From positions 1-64,000 of the forward strand of contig NZ_MXQF01000013.1 in NCBI RefSeq assembly GCF_002165575.1: a stretch of DNA of 64,000 bases. Direction: 5' to 3'. The position numbers and the translations under genes are program-made. Of the stretch, positions 1-8,289 are shown piece after piece (within the stretch, counting starts at the first letter, position 1; each line of letters begins with the position of its first letter). The stretch is from Pseudoalteromonas sp. A601 (GTDB taxonomy: Bacteria; Pseudomonadota; Gammaproteobacteria; Enterobacterales; Alteromonadaceae). The notes below the pieces were generated by a model. It had not been told where the DNA came from. It was given only the letters and a program-made list of their open reading frames with translations, and did no database searches.

Positions 1-169
1 AGTCTCTGGCAAACACGGGGCGATTCAGTTTCTCTTTTAGCCATTAAATATAAATGTAACACATAACCAAAATATCTTGTATCACTAACAAACCATTGTT
101 GTTTCTAATTGTTTTTAACCTTATTTAATATCACTCCACCAAATCAAACTTGCATAGATGGAAAAACAA

Positions 170-775
170 ATGAAAACAATTATTTTAATAGGTGCCTTGG
201 GTAAGATGGGGCAAGCTGCGTTAACAGGTTTAGGAAAGCATAAGGTAATTACCGCGGGTCGTTCAGGTAATGTTGATCATATAGTTGATATTACAGATGA
301 GCAATCTATCAGGAACTTATACAAAAATGTGGGGCATTTTGATGCAGTTGTTAATACTGTAGGAGTTTGTGAGTATGCCAACTTTACTGAAATGACTGAA
401 GGTCAGTGGATGACAACCGTAATGAGTAAAATGATGGGGCAAATTAACCTAGTTCGTATTGGCCAAGAATATATTGCAGATCGAGGTTCATTTACGTTAA
501 TCAGTGGAATTTTAAATATAAAGCCAATTCCACTTGCCATTGCTGATGCAACAACAAGTGGTGCAATAGATACTTTTGTTAAATGTGTATCTCTAGAAAT
601 GCCAAGAAATACCCGAATTAATGTTGTTAACCCTACAGTATTATCTGAAGCTTGGGATGTTTATGGTGAAATGATGCCTGGATTTCAACCTGTACCAGGA
701 GCTTTAGTCGGTAAAGCTTTTGAGCGTTCAGTAGATGGCTTTATTAACGGTGAAGTTATTTTAGTAGACGCTTAA
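170..775 (+). CDS. Short-chain dehydrogenase/reductase (short form, ~201 aa)
   Basis: A small Rossmann-fold SDR. The N-terminus carries a glycine-rich dinucleotide motif (GALGKMGQ), followed by an NTVG segment equivalent to the SDR NNAG motif and a late NP-T segment typical of SDRs. I chose ATG 170 over the in-frame ATG 158 because GGAA lies about 7 nt before 170 and nothing like a ribosome site precedes 158; the protein then starts MKTIIL, as usual in the family. The classical YxxxK catalytic pair is not visible: the expected place reads ADATTSGAIDTF. This occurs in a subgroup of ~200-residue SDRs, so activity and substrate are unknown. It is a single gene with no obvious operon partner. Confidence 0.8.
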   Translation: MKTIILIGALGKMGQAALTGLGKHKVITAGRSGNVDHIVDITDEQSIRNLYKNVGHFDAVVNTVGVCEYANFTEMTEGQWMTTVMSKMMGQINLVRIGQEYIADRGSFTLISGILNIKPIPLAIADATTSGAIDTFVKCVSLEMPRNTRINVVNPTVLSEAWDVYGEMMPGFQPVPGALVGKAFERSVDGFINGEVILVDA

Positions 776-882
776 TTTTATTTAATTGGAGACACTAAAA
801 GAAAGTGATCTCCAATTATCAAACAACGTTTGACTCACTGGCATTAAATACCAACCATAAGTTTAACTCTCAGGACAAAATC

Positions 883-1056
883 ATGAAAAAATACACTCTG
901 ATAATTATCTGCATATCTCTGTCAGCTTGTAGTAGTTTTCAATCCTCTAGTGACGAAGAACCCAAATTAAAGCAAACTGAAGTCAATCAGGTTTGTAAAA
1001 AAATATTGAGACACAAAAGTCTAATAAACAGCTGTCGACCACTTAACGCACACTAG
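883..1056 (+). CDS. Small lipoprotein, 57 aa, unknown function
   Basis: The reading frame is open from a GTG at 805, but ATG 883 is preceded by AGGA with a 7-nt gap and begins a textbook lipoprotein signal: two lysines, a hydrophobic stretch and the lipobox LSAC. The mature protein is only about 40 residues, polar, with two further cysteines (VCKK and SCRP) that could form a disulfide. Small lipoproteins of this kind are common in Pseudoalteromonas; no function can be assigned. Confidence 0.6.
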   Translation: MKKYTLIIICISLSACSSFQSSSDEEPKLKQTEVNQVCKKILRHKSLINSCRPLNAH

Positions 1057-1130
1057 GCTCTACATCTAGTTTTGATTCATATAGTGCCATCCTAATTTCG
1101 CCAAAGTGTCATGAGCGGTCATTCAAGCGT

Positions 1131-1156
1131 AACTCGTTTTTGCCCCAAAACGAGTT
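1131..1156. repeat. Hairpin repeat, left copy
   Basis: AACTCGTTTT, six bases, then its exact reverse complement AAAACGAGTT. A second copy with the same stem sequence sits at 7601-7626. Both copies continue with a similar tail (gagttta..cgac-gtct). It lies 3' of dgkA and may terminate that transcript, but the same sequence at both ends of the 1.2-7.4 kb gene block suggests a dispersed repeat. Confidence 0.6.
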
Positions 1157-1207
1157 TAGGCGACGGTCTCAAATGAGCGATAAGCGATCATTGAGATTGG
1201 ATAAATT

Positions 1208-1594
1208 TTAAAAATAACCAATATAGCTTATAAATACAGCAATCCAGACGAATGAACATATCAATAGCGCAATTAATACTGCTGCGGAGCCTAAATCTTT
1301 AGCGAGACCTGACAATGGATGAATCTCTAAGCCAACTCTGTCTATTGTTGCTTCTATTGCTGTATTAACAACCTCTGCGAATATCACAAATAAAACAGAG
1401 ATTAGTAGCATGACCTTTTCGTAAATACCTATCTGCCAAATAGAAATAATAGTTAGCGATAAAGCGAGTAAAAAAAGCTCTTGTTTAAAAGCAGCTTCAT
1501 TTTTAGCAAGCCATTTAAATGCACGCTGTGAATTTTTAAAAGCTAAAACTACTCGATTAATACCTGACGGCTTATTTGCACTATCAAATTGCAT
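1208..1594 (-). CDS. dgkA: Diacylglycerol kinase
   Basis: Integral-membrane diacylglycerol kinase (128 aa, about the usual length), which phosphorylates diacylglycerol to phosphatidic acid with ATP at the inner membrane. Three hydrophobic helices are visible. The signature around residues 74-100 (AEVVNTAIEATIDR, then a GLAKDLGSAAV segment) matches the active-site region of E. coli DgkA; E74, N77 and E81 correspond to its essential E69, N72 and E76. It is the last gene of a three-gene operon, 12 nt after eptA. Phosphoethanolamine transfer from phosphatidylethanolamine and phosphoglycerol transfer from phosphatidylglycerol both leave diacylglycerol, so recycling by DgkA explains the linkage. 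Confidence 0.95.
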   Translation of the reverse strand: MQFDSANKPSGINRVVLAFKNSQRAFKWLAKNEAAFKQELFLLALSLTIISIWQIGIYEKVMLLISVLFVIFAEVVNTAIEATIDRVGLEIHPLSGLAKDLGSAAVLIALLICSFVWIAVFISYIGYF

Positions 1595-1606
1595 TGGAAA
1601 CTCTCT

Positions 1607-3235
1607 TTATAGACTTAGGGCCTTACAGGCGTTAAAAATATCGTATTCAGGTTGGTATTGACTGCTGCTTACTTGAGTTAAGCCAAGTAAAGTGTCAAAA
1701 ATATTGTCGTGTGAAAATACTTTTGAGCGTTGTAACTCAATACAATCATTAAATTTAGAGTTAGCGAGCTTATTACTCCAAAAAATCATTGGGATATGAG
1801 TTTGCTCGGTTGGTGCTAATGCATAAGGAAACCCATGAAGATATAAGCCTTTTTCACCAAGTGACTCACCGTGATCTGACACATACAAGAGTGATTTTTC
1901 TATTTCGTTACTTGCTTGTAATACTTTTATCAACTGGCTTAACACCTTGTCTGTGTATGCGATAGTATTATCATATGTGTTTGTTAGTTCAGTTGTACTA
2001 CAGTTCTGAATATCGCTTCGAGAGCAATCAGGTTTAAACAAACTTTCGTGTTCAGGGTAACGACGATAATAAGTTGGTCCATGTGAACCTATCATATGTA
2101 GAACAACCAATTTATGTTTAGCATTACTAGTCGCTATCTTGTCTGCTAGTTTCGTAACTAATATTTCATCAAAACAGTAATGACCATCACATAATGGATG
2201 TTCTTTATTTGGCTCAATGTTGTCTGATTTAATGCGAGCACACACTCCTTTACAGCTGCTGTTATTATCAATCCATGTTACTTCAATACCACTACGTTGA
2301 ATTATGTCTAGAGCATTTTCTTGACTACTAGCAAGCCGAGAATCATATTCTTTGCGGTTCAGTCGTGAAAACATACAAGGGACTGAAATAGCCGTCGCCG
2401 TTCCACATGATGAAACATCACTAAAATACTTTACGCCTAACTTGGGAGTATAAGCATTCGTTGCTCTACTATAGCCTTGTAGTGAAAAGTTAGCCGCCCG
2501 AGCTGTTTCCCCGACAACTATTACAGTTAGCGAGGTGCTCGTTTTATTTTTTAAAGTGGGCAAATTATCGAGTACCTTGAAAGGTAATGGTGGATAAAAG
2601 TAATTATCCCTCAGGTATTTATAACTTGCTGTATAGAATGCAAACGGGGTGATATAACTTGTTAGCTGTCGGTTGTTGCGGCCAACAGAAGCGTACTCTT
2701 TATAAAAGGGTACAGCGATTAAGGCACAACAGAGCAAAGCTGATAGATTTAGCTTCGTAAAACTTTTTAAACGTACTCTAAAACTCCCAATAATTGTGAA
2801 CTTGGAAAATAAGTAAGTAGGTACAACCCCCAATAGAAAAATAAATAACACAAGCTGAAAGTTTAAGTATGAAAATGCTTCACCTGAATTTGTTTCAACA
2901 ATATTTTGTAACATGCTCTTGTCAAAAATAACGCCATAATTAAGTGTTGAATAAAACAACAATGAGCAAACTAAAACACTAAATAGAAGTATAGGTTTAA
3001 CAAAAGTAATTAAGGACAACCAACTTAAAACTAAAACAGTCAATGAGAAAAGCAATAAAGGGATCGACGCGATAAAAAGCCAATTTATATGCCCTGATTG
3101 TGTTGCAGCCATAAAAGTATTGTATAAAAAAAAGCCATTAAATGCGATAACGATATACATTGAAACTAAGCAAACAAATTGACAGTAACTTACTTGCCAA
3201 GACGAAATACAAAATCTTTTAAAAGCAATTTTCAT
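1607..3235 (-). CDS. eptA: Lipid A phosphoethanolamine transferase, EptA type
   Basis: 542-residue inner-membrane enzyme that moves phosphoethanolamine from phosphatidylethanolamine onto lipid A, lowering surface charge and polymyxin binding. About five N-terminal transmembrane helices (residues 15-180) precede a periplasmic alkaline-phosphatase-fold domain. Visible catalytic features are VGETAR (zinc-binding Glu), SSCGTATAISVPC with the nucleophilic threonine, HMIGSHGP, and the zinc motif SDHGESLGE. The many cysteines in the soluble part fit the disulfides of this family. It begins 2 nt after the upstream phosphoglycerol-transferase-like gene and is followed by dgkA. PmrA-type boxes upstream of the operon suggest induction by the adjacent two-component system. 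Confidence 0.92.
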   Translation of the reverse strand: MKIAFKRFCISSWQVSYCQFVCLVSMYIVIAFNGFFLYNTFMAATQSGHINWLFIASIPLLLFSLTVLVLSWLSLITFVKPILLFSVLVCSLLFYSTLNYGVIFDKSMLQNIVETNSGEAFSYLNFQLVLFIFLLGVVPTYLFSKFTIIGSFRVRLKSFTKLNLSALLCCALIAVPFYKEYASVGRNNRQLTSYITPFAFYTASYKYLRDNYFYPPLPFKVLDNLPTLKNKTSTSLTVIVVGETARAANFSLQGYSRATNAYTPKLGVKYFSDVSSCGTATAISVPCMFSRLNRKEYDSRLASSQENALDIIQRSGIEVTWIDNNSSCKGVCARIKSDNIEPNKEHPLCDGHYCFDEILVTKLADKIATSNAKHKLVVLHMIGSHGPTYYRRYPEHESLFKPDCSRSDIQNCSTTELTNTYDNTIAYTDKVLSQLIKVLQASNEIEKSLLYVSDHGESLGEKGLYLHGFPYALAPTEQTHIPMIFWSNKLANSKFNDCIELQRSKVFSHDNIFDTLLGLTQVSSSQYQPEYDIFNACKALSL

Positions 3236-3237
3236 AG

Positions 3238-5193
3238 TTATTCCTTATCACTACTTTTATCAGCTAAACGATAAAGCTGCTCGGTGTAAGCTAAGTTGCT
3301 AAATAACACATGAGCGAGTGCTTTTTCTGCCAACGTTTGATCAACATTTTGCTGTTCATTTTTTTCTTGTATTTTGGTTTGTTTGTTATAGCGCCAATAG
3401 CTGGTTTGTTGATTTGGCATTAGGATGACAGCGCGATCATTTTCTAGGTATGCAAAATTGTCGTAGTACTGCATCATCGCACGTTCAACTGGATAACTTT
3501 TAGTTAGATCAAAGCCCAGCATAGGGGTTGCTTGGTCAATTCCTAAAAGTGACAACAAAGTAACAGGTAGATCAATTTGACTAACGAGTCTTGGATCGCG
3601 TTTACTTTTCATATCGCTGTTTAAAATAACAGCGGGTATATGAAAAGACTTCAAAGGGACAGGTTCAGAGCCAAAAACACGCACATCATGGTCTGCCACA
3701 ACCAAAAATACGGTGTTTTCCCAGTACGACCGTGTTTTTGCTTTATTTATAAATTTTCCTAGTGCGTAATCGGCATACTTTATTGCAAGATCACGCTTAT
3801 AGTTTTCAGGGTTATGTCCTTTGGGTAGCGATACTTTGCCTTGTGGTATATCAAACGGATCGTGATTACTAGAAGTAAATACAAGACTAAAAAATGGCTC
3901 TGTCGAATTACTTAATTTAGTCAGTTCTTTATCTGCTTGATTGAATAAGTCCTCATCACTTACCCCCCAAGAGGAGATAAACTGGGGATTTTCAATATGG
4001 TTGATGTCAACAATATCGTTAAACCCGTTTCCTAGAAAAAAGCTTTTCATATTGTCAAAATGGCTTTCACCGCCGTAGATAAACTGTGTTTTGTAACCTT
4101 CTTGACTCAAGACATCCGCTAGTGAAAAAAAGTTATGCTGTGATTTAGATAGTTTAACTACTGAGCGAGATGGTGATGGTGTAAAACCTGTGGTAATTGC
4201 TTCAATACCTCTTACGGAGCGCGTGCCCGTAGCATAAAGGTTGTCAAACCCCCACCCTTGTTGATATAGCTTATCAAGTTCAGGTGTAATATCTAACCCT
4301 CCAAGTTCTCCAACAAATCGGGCACCTAAACTTTCCTCAAGTATTATAACTAAGTTTTTTTTAACACCAGACACAAAAGGCTTGTTGTGCGCCAAGGTTG
4401 GAATATTTCCAGCGACAAACTGTTTTCGATAAGAAGCCTTTTTGACCGTATCTATAATTTGTTGACGAGGCATTGTGCCATACAAATTACTGGCACTTTT
4501 TTCGTTACCCATGTTTTTCAGCGCAAACGCAACACTGTAAGTGGAGTTAAGAACAAGTGAGTTTACTAGTGAATCTTGAGAAAAATAGACTAATGCAGGG
4601 TTAAGCGGCCGGTGACTCAATGTACCTCTGGCAGAAAATAAGCAGATTATTAAAGCAGCCATTAGAATGGATAAATTGGATGCTTTTTTCAGCGACTGTG
4701 GTTGTGTGAATGCTCTACATAAAAAGCGATAGCTATAAACGCTTGTTAACGTAGCCAAAAGCAATGTACTTAGCATTGCTAAAAGATGGCCATGCACTAA
4801 CATTGAGAAGACTTCTTGTGGGTAATCAAGGTATTCAATATATAATCGGTTAGGCCTTACATCATATTGATTGATGAATGCAGGTGTTGATGCTTCAACA
4901 ATAACAACTACAGTTACAACAACGCTACCGTAAAGTGTAAAAATACGTTGGAACAGCTCTGTTTTAGGGCGTGCAACTACATTCAGTATCAGTATAAAAA
5001 CCCCAATAGTTGCTAAGTATCCAATGCTACTTAAGTCTATTCTGATAGCTCCTGATATGATCGGCCAGATATCACCATCATTTAATCTTGAATGTTGCCA
5101 AAACAATAAAGCAATGCGGGAAGTTATAAAGATTGATATCAATATAATAGTAAAACGCAACAAGGGTTTTAAAACGGAAGTATTTGCTGTCAT
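3238..5193 (-). CDS. LTA-synthase-like phosphoglycerol/sulfatase-fold transferase
   Basis: About 651 residues. Five N-terminal membrane helices (roughly residues 10-205) are followed by a periplasmic alkaline-phosphatase-superfamily domain of the LtaS/OpgB kind. The metal site begins VIILEESLGARF; the nucleophile threonine is in ATGTRSVRG; the second metal motif is VVADHDVR. In Gram-negatives such proteins transfer phosphoglycerol or phosphoethanolamine from membrane lipids to glycans or lipid A; the acceptor cannot be told here. The frame extends to a TTG at 5223, but ATG 5193 has a GAG ribosome site eight bases upstream and leaves room for the promoter, so I prefer it. It is first gene of the operon with eptA and dgkA. 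Confidence 0.85.
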   Translation of the reverse strand: MTANTSVLKPLLRFTIILISIFITSRIALLFWQHSRLNDGDIWPIISGAIRIDLSSIGYLATIGVFILILNVVARPKTELFQRIFTLYGSVVVTVVVIVEASTPAFINQYDVRPNRLYIEYLDYPQEVFSMLVHGHLLAMLSTLLLATLTSVYSYRFLCRAFTQPQSLKKASNLSILMAALIICLFSARGTLSHRPLNPALVYFSQDSLVNSLVLNSTYSVAFALKNMGNEKSASNLYGTMPRQQIIDTVKKASYRKQFVAGNIPTLAHNKPFVSGVKKNLVIILEESLGARFVGELGGLDITPELDKLYQQGWGFDNLYATGTRSVRGIEAITTGFTPSPSRSVVKLSKSQHNFFSLADVLSQEGYKTQFIYGGESHFDNMKSFFLGNGFNDIVDINHIENPQFISSWGVSDEDLFNQADKELTKLSNSTEPFFSLVFTSSNHDPFDIPQGKVSLPKGHNPENYKRDLAIKYADYALGKFINKAKTRSYWENTVFLVVADHDVRVFGSEPVPLKSFHIPAVILNSDMKSKRDPRLVSQIDLPVTLLSLLGIDQATPMLGFDLTKSYPVERAMMQYYDNFAYLENDRAVILMPNQQTSYWRYNKQTKIQEKNEQQNVDQTLAEKALAHVLFSNLAYTEQLYRLADKSSDKE

Positions 5194-5238
5194 AGTTGTG
5201 CTCGATCTTAATAATTGCAGCAATACTAAAAACCGAAA

Positions 5239-5266
5239 CTTAAGAAATCCTGAGTCTAAACTTAAT
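5239..5266 (-). promoter_or_regulatory. Triple PmrA-type box, operon side
   Basis: Three half-sites with an exact 11-bp period: CTTAAG (5239), the degenerate CTGAGT (5250) and CTTAAT (5261). This is the CTTAAx-N5-CTTAAx architecture bound by PmrA/OmpR-type regulators. TAGTAT on the minus strand (5225-5230) could be the -10 element of the leftward operon. Confidence 0.65.
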
Positions 5267-5285
5267 ATTGGCTAAACTATGGAAA

Positions 5286-5313
5286 CTTAAGCAAGTCTTA
5301 AGTAAAACTTAAG
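5286..5313 (+). promoter_or_regulatory. Triple PmrA-type box, regulator side
   Basis: Three perfect CTTAAG half-sites at 5286, 5297 and 5308, each separated by 5 nt (11-bp period). They end 52 nt before the response-regulator start, as expected for autoregulation of a PmrAB-like system. Confidence 0.75.
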
Positions 5314-5365
5314 CTATATGGCGTAACCTAATGATGAAGATGCATTTCAGGTGAATGAGTAACAC

Positions 5366-6040
5366 ATGAAGTTATTAATAATTGAAGATTCAGCGTCACT
5401 AAGGCGTAGTTTACGAATTGGCTTAGCAAATCTAGGCTTTGCGGTTGATGACACCGGTGATGGTGCACAAGGGCTGAGTATGGCGATGACGGGTGAGTAT
5501 GAGCTTATAATACTTGATATTATGTTACCGAGTATCGATGGTATTACTTTATTGCAAACCATAAGAACCAAACAGCTTGATTCTAAAGTCTTAATTTTGT
5601 CAGCTAAGCAAGAACCTGAAGACCGTGTTTTAGGGCTTTTAACTGGAGCGGATGATTACCTTACTAAACCCTTTTCATTTGATGAGCTCCACGCTCGACT
5701 ATTAAATTTAATGCGCCGTGGTGGATTGAAGATGATGAGTGATATCATAACTATTGATAATTTAGCACTGAATTTACAGTTAAAACTGCTAAAAGTGGCT
5801 GACAATGTTATTGACTTAACACCCAACGAGTACAAAATTGTCGAATGTTTATTTAGCAATCAAAATAAAGTGTTTAGTGCTGAGAAGCTAAGTACCTACC
5901 TTGCAGGGCAATATGATTTGATATCAAAGAACTCGATTGAAGCCCATTTATCATCTGCTCGCAAAAAAGTAAGAGTTGCAGGAGGGGAGCTGCCAATTCA
6001 GACCAAACGTGGTTTTGGTTATATTGTACAAGGACAATAA
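5366..6040 (+). CDS. OmpR-family response regulator, PmrA/QseB-like
   Basis: 224-residue two-domain response regulator: an N-terminal receiver (acidic pocket near E7-D8, phosphoacceptor D51 in LIILDIMLPSIDG, lysine K101 in LTKPFSF) and a C-terminal winged helix (about 130-224) ending in KRGFGYIV, typical of OmpR/PhoB proteins. The stop codon overlaps the kinase start by one base (TAATG), so the pair is translationally coupled. The neighbouring lipid-A and phospholipid genes, and CTTAAG-N5 boxes in the divergent promoter, indicate a PmrA-like job in envelope remodelling. The stimulus is unknown. Confidence 0.92.
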   Translation: MKLLIIEDSASLRRSLRIGLANLGFAVDDTGDGAQGLSMAMTGEYELIILDIMLPSIDGITLLQTIRTKQLDSKVLILSAKQEPEDRVLGLLTGADDYLTKPFSFDELHARLLNLMRRGGLKMMSDIITIDNLALNLQLKLLKVADNVIDLTPNEYKIVECLFSNQNKVFSAEKLSTYLAGQYDLISKNSIEAHLSSARKKVRVAGGELPIQTKRGFGYIVQGQ

Positions 6041-7446
6041 TGAAATCTATTCGCAGTAAATTAGTTGTTACACTCTCGGTAACTATAACAGGCTTTGTTT
6101 TATGCATTTTGTTAGCAACCGACATTGCTGTTGATAGTTGGATAGACAATGAGTTTGATCGCAGCCTGCAATCCAAAGCAGGTATGTTAATGACCTTAGT
6201 ACATAAAACTGATGAAGGTTTTTCGTTTAGTTTTTCTAGTGAGTTTATGCCTGAGTTCGCAGGGGAAATAGAGCCTGAGTACTTTCTAGTATGGAGCAAA
6301 GAAGGTATTTTTACCCGCTCCAAAAGTTTAGATTTATTTGAGGTTAAAAACTTACCATTTGAAGACTTGGAGATTGGCGAATCAAAAATACGCCCTTTAC
6401 AATTACCTGATGGCCGAGATGGTCGTGTGTTTTATAGTCGTTTTATACCACAAGGAAAAGACAATACATCAGAAGATACATATAAAAAAACAAATGATGA
6501 GCCACTGACTTTAGCTTATGCAGCGTCTTCTGAGGAAGTTGATTTTGTACTTTGGTTGATTGACGTTATTTTTATAGTGACCACAATTACAGTTATTGTA
6601 TTTATTCGATTATTTGTCAGGAAGGCGATAGATACATCACTTGCGCCATTAATTAAACTCAACCAAGATATCAGTCAGTTAAGTATTACTAGTGAAGGTT
6701 CACAGATATTTATACAAGAGCCAGTTAAAGAGCTCTTGCCTATTGTTGAAAGTTTAAACGCCTTTATTAAAGAGAATAGACAACTTTACCTAAGGGAAAA
6801 GCGACTTACATCCGATATTGCCCATGAAATAAAAACGCCCATTGCCGAACTTATAAATATGGCAGAAGTTGCTATCAGGTTTCCAAATGAGAAAGAACTC
6901 AATGATGATTTTAAACCTGAAGCGTTGAAAATAAGTTTACGGCTTAAAAATATCGTGTCGAACTTATTGCTATTACATAAATACAGTGATGGTAAGCTAA
7001 TAAAACAAGATGCTTGTGATTTAAATCAAGTTATTACCAGAGTCATAGAAAACAGTGATTTATCGCGTGTAAATTTGGAGTTGAATGAGAATGCACCAGC
7101 AATTATGAGCAACTTGTTTGCCCTCGAATCAATTATTAGTAATTTAGTTAACAACGCGAAACAATACAGTCCACTAGATTCAAAAATTTTAGTCTCCACG
7201 AAGACTGCAAAAGAAAAACTTTTAATTTTGTCAGTTACTAACTCCCTTATTGAACCTTTGAGTGATAATGATATAGACCAATTATTTGACCCTTTATGGC
7301 AAAAAGACACTTCAAGAACATCGAATAATAACTTTGGATTGGGGTTATCAATCGCTAAAACGCTTAGCAAAGCAATTGATGCGCAATTAAGTGCAGAAGT
7401 TAGTGACAAAAATATCACATTTTCTTTAGCCTTAAACACGGATTAG
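6040..7446 (+). CDS. Sensor histidine kinase, PmrB/QseC-like
   Basis: 468-residue membrane kinase. One TM helix near residues 8-30, a periplasmic sensor of about 135 residues, a second TM at about 168-190, then HAMP-like, HisKA and HATPase_c domains. The phosphoacceptor is H262 in the H-box SDIAHEIKTPIAE; the N-box reads NLVNNAKQYSP; the G-box is FGLGLSIAKT. The first catalytic-domain glycine box is less conserved (LFDPLWQKDTSR). The periplasmic part is rich in Glu/Asp (e.g. EFAGEIEPEY), comparable to the acidic metal-sensing patch of PmrB, but that comparison is only suggestive. It forms one transcription unit with the regulator. Confidence 0.9.
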   Translation: MKSIRSKLVVTLSVTITGFVLCILLATDIAVDSWIDNEFDRSLQSKAGMLMTLVHKTDEGFSFSFSSEFMPEFAGEIEPEYFLVWSKEGIFTRSKSLDLFEVKNLPFEDLEIGESKIRPLQLPDGRDGRVFYSRFIPQGKDNTSEDTYKKTNDEPLTLAYAASSEEVDFVLWLIDVIFIVTTITVIVFIRLFVRKAIDTSLAPLIKLNQDISQLSITSEGSQIFIQEPVKELLPIVESLNAFIKENRQLYLREKRLTSDIAHEIKTPIAELINMAEVAIRFPNEKELNDDFKPEALKISLRLKNIVSNLLLLHKYSDGKLIKQDACDLNQVITRVIENSDLSRVNLELNENAPAIMSNLFALESIISNLVNNAKQYSPLDSKILVSTKTAKEKLLILSVTNSLIEPLSDNDIDQLFDPLWQKDTSRTSNNNFGLGLSIAKTLSKAIDAQLSAEVSDKNITFSLALNTD

Positions 7447-7600
7447 CTTATTTAGCACCTACATAGAAATAAAGGCTGGGGAGTGCAATTATGTAATGAG
7501 ACTCCTAAATACTTAATTTTACTGGCAGCTATCAAACAATCAACTCCATTTCTGCGGTTTAGCAGGATGTTGTTATCTCTATACATGGTACAGAGCCTCT

Positions 7601-7626
7601 AACTCGTTTTTGTCCAAAAACGAGTT
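7601..7626. repeat. Hairpin repeat, right copy
   Basis: AACTCGTTTTTG and its exact reverse complement CAAAAACGAGTT separated by 2 nt. Same stem as 1131-1156. It lies 155 nt after the histidine kinase and may act as terminator. Confidence 0.6.
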
Positions 7627-7917
7627 TACTCGACCGTCTGCTTCTCGCTCAATCTTGCCTTTTACCTTAATGACCTTAATTACCTTAATGCTTATATGCA
7701 GTAATTACTTTATCAAAAGCTTTAACAAATATACTACCCAAGTATAAATATCACGTTTTATACCAAACCAGCAGAGCCCTTATCGAGATAGAGTCTGGTA
7801 CGGGGTTGTAGGCCTTAATATAAGGCTTGCTGTGTTTGACCATTTTTTCGTTAAATTACTTCCGATATTACTACTCACCATAATTTTAATAGTCACATTT
7901 GGGTATGAAGTTGTTTA

Positions 7918-7932
7918 TTCCACATTGTGGAA
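7918..7932. promoter_or_regulatory. parS2-like palindrome, site 1
   Basis: TTCCACATTGTGGAA, extended by one matching pair to 17 bp (7917-7933). The same 15-mer with one free central base occurs at 8065, 18553 and 42751. The layout equals the Vibrio chromosome II parS2 consensus (TTTACANTGTAAA core) with two changed bases per arm. Assignment as a ParB site is by analogy. Confidence 0.55.
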
Positions 7933-8064
7933 TGTAGTTAATTCCAACTAAACGTAATTGATTAACACTATGTACTTATTTATTAATATAAGTGTGAACT
8001 TCAATATCTAAAACGATTTCAAAATAGGGGAGGGTACTAAAAACTATCAAGTTATAAATAAGCT

Positions 8065-8079
8065 TTCCACATTGTGGAA
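8065..8079. promoter_or_regulatory. parS2-like palindrome, site 2
   Basis: TTCCACATTGTGGAA, identical to site 1 and 147 bp from it, just outside the iteron field of the replication origin. A pair of sites this close to the origin fits a centromere function. Confidence 0.55.
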
Positions 8080-8180
8080 TCACTTAACTCGCTTTTAACT
8101 ATATATCTTTGTACTAAACATACCCTCTGTAGCACTACAGCTTATGAAACTCTAAAAATGGCAGCATTTACCTTATCCAT

Positions 8181-8235
8181 ATTTCAAGATAACAGTATTC
8201 TGGTGTGTTACACCAGAATACTGTTATCTTGAAAT
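8181..8235. repeat. Perfect 26-bp inverted repeat at the origin edge
   Basis: Two exact 26-nt arms (8181-8206 and 8210-8235) with a 3-nt centre. Each arm contains an iteron core (CACCAGAATACTGTTATC), so the structure is two iterons in head-to-head orientation. Rep_3 plasmids often carry such inverted iterons as autorepression or handcuffing sites. Here it forms the left boundary of the iteron array. Confidence 0.85.
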
Positions 8236-8289
8236 GAGTTATGACTTATACAATCCAATTCAATTGCTGATTTGGGGTTTGATAACTCT

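Larger units (their letters stand above)
7447..8180. other. Non-coding flank of the replication origin
   Basis: No credible gene. It holds a hairpin repeat (7601-7626), three tandem ACCTTAATK copies (about 7663-7690), two parS2-like palindromes (7918, 8065) and a DnaA-box-like TTATCCATA near 8173. Local AT content rises towards the iteron field. Confidence 0.6.

Noticed and set aside
2395..2415. Additional TTCCACA palindrome in eptA
   Set aside because: TTCCACATGATGAAA matches only one arm; the palindrome is not completed.
7663..7690. DnaA-trio or extra origin element from ACCTTAATK repeats
   Set aside because: The repeat does not match the trio or DnaA-box pattern; only a short tandem duplication can be supported.
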